DNA from: Klenkia soli
Lineage (GTDB): Bacteria > Actinomycetota > Actinomycetes > Mycobacteriales > Geodermatophilaceae
Assembly: GCF_900103975.1 (NCBI RefSeq)
Contig: NZ_FNIR01000005.1
Location: 69,934-133,933 of the forward strand
Reading direction: 5' to 3'
Length of the DNA: 64,000 nucleotides
The notes beneath the pieces were generated by a model. It was not told where the DNA came from and did not search any database. It saw only the letters and a list, made by a program, of their open reading frames with translations. The translations under genes were made by a program, and so were the position numbers. This document shows positions 29,349 to 37,139 of the stretch, one piece after another. The first letter of the stretch is position 1. Every line of letters begins with the position of its first letter.

Positions 29349-30899
29349 ATGAGCACCACCCCGACCGCCGCGGCGGTCGACACCAGCACCCCCCGCGCCG
29401 GACGACGGGAGTGGCTGGGCCTCGTCGTCCTCATGCTCCCGGTCCTGCTGGTCTCGGTCAACGGCACGGTGCTGACCTTCGCCGTCCCCTCGATCACCCG
29501 GGCGTTGGTGCCCACCGGCACCGAGCTGCTGTGGGCCGTCGACGTCTACCCCCTGGTGCTCGCCGGCCTGCTGATCACCGCGGGCAGCCTCGGCGACCGG
29601 TTCGGCCGGCGTCGCATGCTGCTGGTCGGCGCCGCCGGGTTCGGCATCGCCTCGGTGCTGGCCGCCTACGCCCCCGACGTCCGATGGCTGATCACCGCCC
29701 GCGCCCTGCAGGGGATCTTCGGCGCGGCGCTCATGCCCTCGACCCTGTCCCTGCTGCGCAACCTGTTCCTGGACCGGCAGCAGCGGCGGCTGGCCATCGC
29801 CGTCTGGGCGGCCGGGTTCTCCGGCGGCGCCGCGCTGGGCCCGATCCTGGGCGGCTGGCTGCTCGAGCACTTCTGGTGGGGCTCGGTCTTCCTGGTCAAC
29901 GTGCCGGTGCTGGCCCTGCTGCTGGTGGTCGGCCCGCTGCTGCTGCCCGAGAGCCGCGACCCCTCGCCGGGCCGCCTGGACCTGGTCAGCGTCGGCCTGT
30001 CGCTGACCACGATGCTGCCGGTGGTCTACGCCATCAAGACCCTCGCCGCCGGCTCGTCGCCGGTCACCGGGGTCGTCGCGGCTGTCGTCGGCGTGGCCAG
30101 CGGCGTCGCGTTCGTCCGGCGCCAGCTCACCGGTCGCGATCCGCTGATGGACCTCCGGCTCTTCCGCTCCCGGGTGGTCAGCGCGGCGATCAGCGCGAAC
30201 CTGCTCAGCATCGCCGCCCTCACCGGCCTGCTGCTGCTCACCTCGCAGTACCTGCAGCTCGTGCTCGACGTGAGCCCGCTGGACTCCGGCCTGCTGCTCG
30301 TGCCCGGTCTGCTCGCCTCGGTGCTCGCCGGTCTCGCGGCGGTGCCGCTGGCCAGGGTCGCGCCGGTGCGCTGGCTGGTCGTGGCCGGGCTGCTGCTCGG
30401 CGCCGCCGGCTACGTCGTCGCCACCCGGCTGGGTCCGGAGTCCGGCGTCGTCCTGGTGGTCGTCGCCTTCGGCCTGGTGGCCGCCGGTGCCGGGTTGAGC
30501 GAGACGCTGACCAACGACGCCATCCTCACCGCGGCCCCGGCCGAGCGGGCCGGCCAGGCCAGCGCGGTCAGCGAGACGGCCTACGAGCTGGGCACGGGCC
30601 TGGGCGTCGCCGTGCTGGGCAGCGTCCTGGGCGCGGTCTACACCTCGCGGCTCGTGCTCCCGGAGACCCTGGACGCCGGCCAGCGGGCCGCGGCCAGCAC
30701 CCTGGGCGGTGCCGTGGACGTCGCCGAGGGGCTGCCCGGCGACGCCGCGGCCGCCGTCGCCGACAGCGCCCGCGCCGCGTTCAGCGCCGGGATGGACGCC
30801 GCGGCCGGCATCGGGGTGGTCGTCATGCTCGCCGCCGCAGCGCTCGTGGCGTTCGTCTGGCGGGAGCGGGTGACCCCCGTGGGCGACCCGCGGGACTGA
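29349..30899 (+). CDS. DHA2-family (14-TM) MFS drug transporter
   Basis: 516 residues with about 14 hydrophobic segments. GSLGDRFGRRRMLLVG is the loop 2-3 motif A of the major facilitator family, and LGPILGGWL is motif C of drug antiporters. It resembles EmrB/QacA-type proton-coupled exporters of lipophilic cations or antibiotics. Substrate unknown. Probably induced when a ligand releases the adjacent TetR repressor. ATG has GAGGG close upstream. Confidence 0.92.
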   Translation: MSTTPTAAAVDTSTPRAGRREWLGLVVLMLPVLLVSVNGTVLTFAVPSITRALVPTGTELLWAVDVYPLVLAGLLITAGSLGDRFGRRRMLLVGAAGFGIASVLAAYAPDVRWLITARALQGIFGAALMPSTLSLLRNLFLDRQQRRLAIAVWAAGFSGGAALGPILGGWLLEHFWWGSVFLVNVPVLALLLVVGPLLLPESRDPSPGRLDLVSVGLSLTTMLPVVYAIKTLAAGSSPVTGVVAAVVGVASGVAFVRRQLTGRDPLMDLRLFRSRVVSAAISANLLSIAALTGLLLLTSQYLQLVLDVSPLDSGLLLVPGLLASVLAGLAAVPLARVAPVRWLVVAGLLLGAAGYVVATRLGPESGVVLVVVAFGLVAAGAGLSETLTNDAILTAAPAERAGQASAVSETAYELGTGLGVAVLGSVLGAVYTSRLVLPETLDAGQRAAASTLGGAVDVAEGLPGDAAAAVADSARAAFSAGMDAAAGIGVVVMLAAAALVAFVWRERVTPVGDPRD

Positions 30900-30927
30900 T
30901 CACAGCCGGGCACGGCAGGATGGGCCC

Positions 30928-32277
30928 GTGGCCAGGCCGAGCATCGTCCCCATCGCCCTCACCCTCGACGACCGCACGGGCTACACCCTGTGGGCCCCGC
31001 CGTGGGAGGAGGACGGCGAGGAGTGGCAGGCCTTCCTGGGCAACAGCGACGGCGAGACCGCCGTCGTGCACCTGTTCCCCACGCCCGACGCCCTGGCCGC
31101 GTTCTGCCGCACCAGCACCGACCACGACCTCGCCGACCACCCGGTCTGGCCCGTCGTCGCCGGGCTGGGCGCGGCCGACGTCACCCCCGACGACGACCAC
31201 CGGTACGACCTGGACGGCGTGTACGACGTGGTCGCCGACAACCCGGACCGCTGGGCCGTCGAGGACCTCGCCGCCACCTTCGACATCACCGGCCGGCTGG
31301 CCGAGTGCTGCGACACCGCCCCCGAGGACGACGACGACGAGGACGACGCCGAGGACACCGCGTTCGAGTCCGTCGCGGAGCTGATGGCCAAGCCCGAGGT
31401 CGCCCTGCTCGGGCTCGGCCTCGACGCCTTCGTCGGCCGGGCCGGCGAGGACGCCTGGATCCGGCTCGGCGGCGCCGTCGACGAGCTCTGGGAGGACGTC
31501 CTCGAGGAGCTCGACGAGCACCTGGACTGGACCGGCGCGGGTACCGCCGAGATCGACGAGTACCCGTCCGCCGCCGAGGCCGGCCCGTCGGAGGAGGAGA
31601 CCGAGGACGACGACGAGGACGACGAGTCCGCCGCCGAGACGCCGTCCGCACCTGCTGCCGCCTCGCCGACCAGCACGATCAGCAGCGGCGGCCGGGTGGC
31701 GATCGACCCGACCGCGGTGGCCGCGGCCGCCGGCTTCTGGGAGGGCGTCGGCATCCTGCCCGTGGAGGTCGTCGTCCCCGAGGGCGCGGGGCTGACCCTG
31801 CGCTGCTACGTGGACGACGCCTCCCGGTTCCTCGGCGCCGACCGCGAGGTGTACCTGTTCGGCACCCCGGCCGAGCTGGCCGCGTTCGCCCACGGCGACG
31901 AGGAGCACGACCTCACCGAGATCGCCTCCTGGCCCGAGGTCGCCGACACCGACACCCTGCCGCTGCCGGTCGACCAGGACCGCTACGACCTCGTCGAGGT
32001 GGCCGAGGTGCTGGCCGAGGTGGCCGACGGCGCCGCCGGGCTGGTCGACCACAGCGTGCTGGTGCAGCCGCTGGAGGGCGTGCGCGACCTCGCCGAGTAC
32101 GCCGGGCTGGCCCGGGTCGAGGCGCTGCTGGCCCCCGGCACCCCGCTGGGCCAGGCGGCGGCCCGCGCCGAGCGGGACCCCGGCGCGGCCCTGCGCGCCG
32201 AGGACGCCGCCACCCTGACCGGCCCGTGGGACGACCTCGTCCGCGAGATCAGCACCGCCCTCGTCTTCCGCGACTGA
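30928..32277 (+). CDS. Uncharacterised acidic protein with duplicated N- and C-terminal domains
   Basis: 449 residues, no membrane or signal segments, very acidic. Two copies of one domain are visible. The N-terminal copy (about 8-110) has FLGNSDGETAVVHLFPTP, LAAFCR, DHDLADHPVWPVV, RYDLDGVYDVV. The C-terminal copy (about 275-365) has FLGADREVYLFGTP, LAAFAH, EHDLTEIASWPEV, RYDLVEVAEVL. Between lie runs of Asp/Glu (EDDDDEDD, EETEDDDEDDE) and a Ser/Ala/Pro linker. Function unknown; I recognise no named family. GTG lies 6 nt after CAGGAT and may be leaderless. Its 3' end is followed by a large inverted repeat. Confidence 0.75.
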   Translation: MARPSIVPIALTLDDRTGYTLWAPPWEEDGEEWQAFLGNSDGETAVVHLFPTPDALAAFCRTSTDHDLADHPVWPVVAGLGAADVTPDDDHRYDLDGVYDVVADNPDRWAVEDLAATFDITGRLAECCDTAPEDDDDEDDAEDTAFESVAELMAKPEVALLGLGLDAFVGRAGEDAWIRLGGAVDELWEDVLEELDEHLDWTGAGTAEIDEYPSAAEAGPSEEETEDDDEDDESAAETPSAPAAASPTSTISSGGRVAIDPTAVAAAAGFWEGVGILPVEVVVPEGAGLTLRCYVDDASRFLGADREVYLFGTPAELAAFAHGDEEHDLTEIASWPEVADTDTLPLPVDQDRYDLVEVAEVLAEVADGAAGLVDHSVLVQPLEGVRDLAEYAGLARVEALLAPGTPLGQAAARAERDPGAALRAEDAATLTGPWDDLVREISTALVFRD

Positions 32278-32306
32278 CGGAGGACCCGGCTACGACGCCC
32301 GGCCCG

Positions 32307-32385
32307 CCCGGCATGGGAGCCCATGCACCCACCCATGAGCCCCGCAGGTAGGTGCATGGGCTCCCATGCCGGGGTGGGTGCATGG
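32307..32385. repeat. Large inverted repeat with two competing pairings
   Basis: Arms 32307-32329 and 32351-32373 are perfectly complementary over 23 bp (core GGCATGGGAGCCCATGCACC), with a 21-nt spacer. Part of the left arm with its right flank (32321-32334, CCATGCACCCACCC) also pairs perfectly with 32372-32385, excluding the first structure. Each arm itself carries CATGGG-AG-CCCATG. It lies 30 nt after the acidic-protein gene and could end that transcript. Confidence 0.75.
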
Positions 32386-32440
32386 CGCGGGGCGCCACGG
32401 CGGGCCCTACGACAGGGCCGTTCCAGCACCTCACCTACGC

Positions 32441-32478
32441 CGAACGCCCGGCCCCTCCGAGGAGGGACCGGGCGTTCG
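32441..32478. terminator. Bidirectional hairpin terminator after the DEAD-box helicase gene
   Basis: 18-nt arms 32441-32458 and 32461-32478 (CGAACGCCCGG... and ...CCGGGCGTTCG) match at 17 of 18 positions. They sit 15 nt beyond the helicase stop on the minus strand. Works on paper in both directions between these convergent genes. Confidence 0.7.
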
Positions 32479-32492
32479 TGGTGCTCGGTGCG

Positions 32493-34085
32493 TCAGTACG
32501 AGCGGGCCGGGCGCGGCGGGCGTCCGCCGGTGCTGCCGCCCTGGGGGCGGGGGCCGCTGGGCCGCCGGTCGCCGTAGGAGGGCCGGTCACCCGAGGGGCG
32601 GGCCGGACGGTCCCCGTAGGCGGGCCGGTCCGAGCGGGCCGGGCGGTCGCCGTAGGACGGCCGCTCCGAGCGCTCGCCGTAGGACGGCCGGTCACCGGCC
32701 GGGCGGGCCGGCCGGTCGCCGAACGAACGGGCCGGGCGGTCACCGTCGCGACGCGGGGGACGACGGTCGCCGTCCCGACGCGGACGGCCGCTGCCCTGCC
32801 CACCCCGGGAGGGGCGGACCGGGCGCTCGACCGGCTCCACGTGCACGCCCGACGCCACCAGCTCGGCGATCGGGGCGTCACCCGGACGGATCCGGGAGAC
32901 GTCGGTGTTCACCGCGGCCTGGCGGAACCGGCGCTTGGCCTGGCCCACCTGGTCGGGCAGCAGCAGCGACACGACGACACCTGCGGCACCGGCGCGCGCG
33001 GTGCGGCCGGAGCGGTGCAGGTAGGTCTTGTGGTCGGCCGGCGGGTCGTAGTGCAGGACCAGCGACACGTCGTCGACGTGGATGCCGCGGGCGGCGACGT
33101 CGGTGGCGACCAGCACCGGCGAGCGGGCGTCGGTGAACGCCTCGAGCGCGCGGCGGCGGGCCGCCTGCGGCAGACCGCCGTGGATCGGCTCGGCCTTGAT
33201 GCCGACCTGCTGCAGGTTGTCGGCGAGCCGGTCGGCGCCGTGCTGGGTGCGCACGAAGATGATCGTGCGGCCCGGGCGGGCGGCCAGCTGCTCGGTGACC
33301 CGCAGCCGGTCCGGGAAGGACACGCTGTAGGCGCGGTGCTCGGCCGGCGGGGCCGAGTCGGCCGCGGTGACGACCGAGTGCCGGGCCGGGTCCTTGAGGT
33401 AGCGGCGGACCAGGGTGTCGACCTCGCCGTCCAGGGTGGCCGAGAACAGCAGGCGCTGGCCGTCCTGGCGGGTCTGGTCGAGCAGCTCCTTGACCACGGG
33501 CAGGAAGCCCAGGTCGGACATGAAGTCGGCCTCGTCGATGATCGCGATCTCGACCTCGGCCAGGGTGCACTCACCCTGGTTGATCAGGTCCTGCAGACGG
33601 CCCGGCGTCGCGATGACGACGTCGACGCCGCGGCGCAGCTGCTGGATCTGGCGGTACATCGAGGCACCGCCGTAGACGGCGGCGAACTGGACGCCGTTGG
33701 ACTGGCCCAGCGGCGCGAGGTTGTCGTGCACCTGCTGCGCGAGCTCGCGGGTCGGGACCAGGATCAGGCCACGCGGGGCGCGGCGGCCCTGCTGGACGTC
33801 CTGGCCGAGGCGGTGCAGCAGCGGCAGGCCGAAGGCCAGGGTCTTGCCCGAGCCGGTGGCGGCCTTGCCGAGCACGTCGCGGCCGGCCATGGCGTCCGGC
33901 AGCGCGGAGGTCTGGATGGCGAAGGGGTGCTTGATGCCCTTGCGCTCCAGGGCGGTGACCAGCTGCTGCTGGAGACCGAGCTGGGCGAAGGACGGGCCGG
34001 TGGGCTCCGGGGCCGTCTCGACGGCGATCTCGGGAGCGTCGGTGGGAACGGTCGTGCTGGTGTCGACAGTGTCGAACGAGGACAA
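32493..34085 (-). CDS. DEAD-box ATP-dependent RNA helicase with RS/RP-rich repeat tail
   Basis: 530 residues. Q motif (FAIQTSALP), motif I ATGSGKT, Ia PTRELA, Ib TPGR, II DEAD, III SAT, V/VI in ATDVAARGI and HRSGRTAR: a complete DEAD-box core (about 30-400). The last 110 residues are an Arg/Pro/Asp-rich repeat based on DRPSYGD / DRPAR, likely a disordered RNA-binding tail. Role: remodelling of RNA, possibly in ribosome assembly, mRNA decay or cold adaptation. I use TTG 34085, with GGAG 7 nt upstream. The long leader before it may allow post-transcriptional control. Confidence 0.92.
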   Translation of the reverse strand: MSSFDTVDTSTTVPTDAPEIAVETAPEPTGPSFAQLGLQQQLVTALERKGIKHPFAIQTSALPDAMAGRDVLGKAATGSGKTLAFGLPLLHRLGQDVQQGRRAPRGLILVPTRELAQQVHDNLAPLGQSNGVQFAAVYGGASMYRQIQQLRRGVDVVIATPGRLQDLINQGECTLAEVEIAIIDEADFMSDLGFLPVVKELLDQTRQDGQRLLFSATLDGEVDTLVRRYLKDPARHSVVTAADSAPPAEHRAYSVSFPDRLRVTEQLAARPGRTIIFVRTQHGADRLADNLQQVGIKAEPIHGGLPQAARRRALEAFTDARSPVLVATDVAARGIHVDDVSLVLHYDPPADHKTYLHRSGRTARAGAAGVVVSLLLPDQVGQAKRRFRQAAVNTDVSRIRPGDAPIAELVASGVHVEPVERPVRPSRGGQGSGRPRRDGDRRPPRRDGDRPARSFGDRPARPAGDRPSYGERSERPSYGDRPARSDRPAYGDRPARPSGDRPSYGDRRPSGPRPQGGSTGGRPPRPARSY

Positions 34086-34342
34086 GCGGGGACTCCGATG
34101 CGTATCGGGCGCGTCCCGTGATGTAGTGCCGGGCCCGCCCGAGGGCGGGACTCACTGGGCGACCCCAGGATGCGTCTGCGGTGACGCGGAGGTCTGCACG
34201 GATGCGCTCTACCCCGGGCAGAACCGCCCGGGAGGTGTGGCCGGCGATCGCCGACCTGCCCAGGTTAGCAGCGATCCCGGCCCGCGCATTCCCCGCGACG
34301 GGTGGGAGCCGTCACCCCGCCCCGACCGCCGGACCCCACCCG
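34086..34342 (-). promoter_or_regulatory. Long structured leader and promoter region of the helicase gene
   Basis: 257 nt lies between add and the helicase start. A TAACCT hexamer (34262-34267, minus strand) is a plausible -10, implying a 5' leader of roughly 170 nt. Two perfect hairpins lie in it: CCCGGGC-6-GCCCGGG (34213-34232) and CCCGCCC-2-GGGCGGG (34134-34149). Long structured leaders are known for cold-shock helicases (for example csdA/deaD); the parallel here is inference. I see no other gene in this gap. Confidence 0.45.
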
Positions 34343-35401
34343 TCACCCGCGGAGGGCGGCGTACCCCTCGCGCACGCGGGCCAGCAGCTGCGCCCGGTCC
34401 CCGTCGTCCAGGAACGCACCGCCCACGGCCCGCTCGGTCACGGTCTGGACGTCGTCCCAGCCCCAGCCGTGGGCGTCGACCACGGCGGCGAACTCGCTGC
34501 TCACCGACACCCCGCTCATCAGCCGGTTGTCGGTGTTGAGCGTGACGGCGAACCCGGCGCGGTGCAGCCGACCGACCGGGTGCCGGCTGATCGAGGAGTA
34601 GGCCCCGGTCTGCACGTTGGACGACGGCGCCACCTCGAGCACCACCTGCTCGTCGAGCACCCGCTGCGCGACCGGGCCGAGCGGACCGCCGTCCTCGGGC
34701 ACCTCGTCGGCGATGCGGACGCCGTGGCCCAGCCGTTCCGCCCGGGCGCCGTCCAGCGCACCGCGGATGCTCTCGATGCCGTCGGCCTCGCCGGCGTGGA
34801 TGGTGCGGTGCGCGCCGGCGTCGTCCAGCAGGGCGATCGCCGAGGGGTGCCGGTCGGCCGGGAACCCGATCTCGGGCCCGGCCAGGTCGAACCCGACGAC
34901 GCCCGCGTCGCGGTACCGGACGACGAGCCCGGCGACCTCGTCCCACCGGTCGGCCTGGCGCATCGCGCACAGCAGCGCCCCGACCCGGATCGTGCCGGCC
35001 TCGCGCGCGCCCGCGGCGTAGCCGTCCAGCATCGCCTCGACCGCGGCCTCGACCGGCATCGCGGTCAGCAGCTCGGGGGCCATGCGCACCTCGGCGTGCA
35101 CGACGCCGTCGGCGGCGAGGTCCAGCGCGCACTCGCGGGCCACCCGCTGCACGGCCTCGGGGGTCTGCATGACGGCGACGGTGTGCGCGAACGTCTCCAG
35201 GTACCGCACCAGCGAGCCCGAGTCGGCGGCCTGCCGGAACCAGGCGCCGAGGGACTCCGCGTCGTCCGCGGGCAGGTCGGTGTAGCCGATCGCGTCGGCC
35301 AGCTCCAGGACCGTCTGCGGCCGCAGCCCGCCGTCCAGGTGGTCGTGCAGCAGCACCTTGGGGGCGCGGGCGAGGGTCTCCTGGGTCAGCGGCGCGGGCA
35401 T
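34343..35401 (-). CDS. add: Adenosine deaminase
   Basis: 352 residues. It deaminates adenosine and deoxyadenosine to inosine forms, feeding DeoD. Zn ligands are in LLHDHLDGGLRP near the N-terminus (His-x-His), later HAGE (catalytic Glu), the His in RLGHGVR and the Asp in LNTDN. Normal length. No SD: the ATG is 7 nt after TAGCGT. The upstream gene (ABC-2 permease) stops only 10 nt before the start, so the promoter lies at the end of that gene. Confidence 0.95.
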   Translation of the reverse strand: MPAPLTQETLARAPKVLLHDHLDGGLRPQTVLELADAIGYTDLPADDAESLGAWFRQAADSGSLVRYLETFAHTVAVMQTPEAVQRVARECALDLAADGVVHAEVRMAPELLTAMPVEAAVEAMLDGYAAGAREAGTIRVGALLCAMRQADRWDEVAGLVVRYRDAGVVGFDLAGPEIGFPADRHPSAIALLDDAGAHRTIHAGEADGIESIRGALDGARAERLGHGVRIADEVPEDGGPLGPVAQRVLDEQVVLEVAPSSNVQTGAYSSISRHPVGRLHRAGFAVTLNTDNRLMSGVSVSSEFAAVVDAHGWGWDDVQTVTERAVGGAFLDDGDRAQLLARVREGYAALRG

Positions 35402-35408
35402 CCGCGGA

Positions 35409-35414
35409 ACGCTA
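35409..35414 (-). promoter_or_regulatory. -10 hexamer TAGCGT, 7 nt before the add ATG (leaderless)
   Basis: Minus-strand TAGCGT, then 7 nt, then ATG 35401. It overlaps the stop region of the upstream ABC-2 permease gene. Confidence 0.6.
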
Positions 35415-36224
35415 CCCGTCGGCGCGGTCGCGCCAGCGGAAGGTGCGCACGCACAGCAGCAGGCCGACGACGACCCAGGCCAGCAGGACCAGCGCGACCC
35501 GGCCCAGCTCCCACGAGCCGGCCGGTTCGGAGGCGGCCAGGGCATCGGGCAGGAACACCGACCGCAGGCCCTGGGCCATCCACTTGAGCGGGAAGACCGC
35601 CGCGATGGTCTGCATCCACTCGGGGATCTGGTCGAACCGGAAGAACACCCCGGAGATGAACTGCAGGACCAGCGCGAACGGCGTGACCGTGGCCGACGCC
35701 GACCGGCCGTTCTTGGCCAGGCTGGAGACCGCGATGCCCAGCAGGGTGCACGCGGCCGACCCGAGGACGGCGACCCAGGCGAAGGTCAGCCACTGGCTGC
35801 CGCTGGGCAGGTCGATGCCGTAGAGCACGACCCCGACCACCAGCAGGATCGCGATGGTGACCACGGTGACCGCGACGACCTGGGCGATCTTCCCGACGAA
35901 GTAGGCGGCCTTGGGCATCGGCGTGCCGGCCAGGTGCTTGAGGGTGCCGTCGCTGCGCTCGGTGGCGATGCCGATGGCCATGTTCTGCAGGCTGGCGCCC
36001 AGGATGCCGGCAGCGATCACCCCGGCCATGAAGTACTGGGTGAAGGTGACGCCCTCGCCGATCTGGTAGTCCAGGACGGCGCCGAAGACCACCAGCAGGA
36101 TGACCGGGAACATCAGGGTGAAGACCACCGACTCCCGCTGCCGGAAGAACTCCTTGAGCTCCACGCCGGCGCGCACCCGGAAGACCCGGCCCAGCGCGGG
36201 CAACCGGGTGGTGGGGGCGGTCAC
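35412..36224 (-). CDS. ABC-2 type transporter permease
   Basis: 270 residues with six hydrophobic segments. The N-terminal amphipathic ELKEFFRQRESVVFTLMFPVILL, the TERSDGTLKHLAGTPMPKAAYFVGK loop region (landmarks ERSDGTLK and LAGTP) and the sixth helix WVVVGLLLCV are typical of ABC-2 exporter permeases (drug, lipid or polysaccharide). Its GTG overlaps the upstream ATPase stop by 4 nt, so the two form an exporter. Substrate unknown. Confidence 0.88.
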   Translation of the reverse strand: MTAPTTRLPALGRVFRVRAGVELKEFFRQRESVVFTLMFPVILLVVFGAVLDYQIGEGVTFTQYFMAGVIAAGILGASLQNMAIGIATERSDGTLKHLAGTPMPKAAYFVGKIAQVVAVTVVTIAILLVVGVVLYGIDLPSGSQWLTFAWVAVLGSAACTLLGIAVSSLAKNGRSASATVTPFALVLQFISGVFFRFDQIPEWMQTIAAVFPLKWMAQGLRSVFLPDALAASEPAGSWELGRVALVLLAWVVVGLLLCVRTFRWRDRADG

Positions 36225-37111
36225 GAGGGCTGGCCGATCATCTGCAGGTACACGTCTTCCAGGGTCGGGCGGGCGACGGCGAGGTCGGGCACCTCGCCGG
36301 GGAAGCGGGCGGCCAGACCCGCGACGAACGCGGTCGGGGTCTGGGTGGCCTCGGTGCGGCGGAGGCCGTCCTCGGTCCAGCTGACGACGGCGGGCGCCTG
36401 CCCGCGGCCGCCCAGCTCGGCGGGGACGGCGACCTCGACCAGCCGGCCGGCGGTGATGACACCGACCCGGTCGGCCAGCTCCTCGGCCTCGTCCAGGTAG
36501 TGGGTGGTGAGCAGCATCGTCGTCCCGAGCTCGCGCAGGGAGCGGATCAGCGACCAGAACTGCCGGCGGGCCTCGGGGTCGAAGCCGGTGGTCGGCTCGT
36601 CGAGGAACAGCAGGGCCGGCTTGCCGACGATGCCCAGGGCGACGTCCAGCCGGCGGCGCTGGCCACCGGACAGCGAGCGACCGCGGGCCCCCGCCTTCTC
36701 GGTCAGGCCGACCAGCTCGAGCACCTCGTGCGGGTCCCGCGGGTCGGGGTAGTAGGCGGCCTGGGCGGTGAGCAGCTCCAGGCAGGTCAGCTGGCTGTCG
36801 CCGGCGCCGGACTGCAGCACGATGCCGATGTCGGCCCGCCAGCGGCGGCCACCGGTGGCCGGGTCGACCCCGAGGACGGCGACCTGGCCGCCGTCCCGGC
36901 TGCGGTAGCCCTCCAGCACCTCGACGGTGGTGGTCTTGCCGGCGCCGTTGGGGCCCAGCAGCGCGAAGATCTCGCCCCGCCGGATGTCGAGGTCCAGCCC
37001 GTCGACGGCGTTGCGCCCGCCGTAGGACTTCACCAGCCCCCGCACGCTGATGGCGGCGTCCGGGTCGAGAGGGGTGCTGCTGGCTGATGCCGTCGCGGCG
37101 GAACTGCTCAC
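36221..37111 (-). CDS. ABC transporter ATP-binding protein (DrrA/CcmA-like)
   Basis: 296 residues. Walker A LLGPNGAGKTTT, Q-loop VLQSGAGDSQL, signature LSGGQRRRLD, Walker B LLFLDEPTTGFD and switch His in LLTTHYLDEAEEL are intact. The C-terminal 70 residues form the extension seen in DrrA-type ATPases. It works with the ABC-2 permease encoded directly downstream. GTG 37111 is preceded by GGGGGAGA at about 10 nt, and this SD lies inside a perfect palindrome. Confidence 0.92.
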   Translation of the reverse strand: MSSSAATASASSTPLDPDAAISVRGLVKSYGGRNAVDGLDLDIRRGEIFALLGPNGAGKTTTVEVLEGYRSRDGGQVAVLGVDPATGGRRWRADIGIVLQSGAGDSQLTCLELLTAQAAYYPDPRDPHEVLELVGLTEKAGARGRSLSGGQRRRLDVALGIVGKPALLFLDEPTTGFDPEARRQFWSLIRSLRELGTTMLLTTHYLDEAEELADRVGVITAGRLVEVAVPAELGGRGQAPAVVSWTEDGLRRTEATQTPTAFVAGLAARFPGEVPDLAVARPTLEDVYLQMIGQPS

Positions 37112-37128
37112 GGGGAGACAGTCTCCCC
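37112..37128. promoter_or_regulatory. Palindrome GGGGAGAC-A-GTCTCCCC abutting the ABC ATPase start codon
   Basis: Perfect 8-bp inverted repeat with a 1-nt centre, immediately next to GTG 37111, in the 28 nt after the deoA stop. In RNA it could only fold with a larger loop by opening inner pairs, so an operator or partial SD occlusion is possible. Confidence 0.4.
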
Positions 37129-37139
37129 CAGCGACCTGC

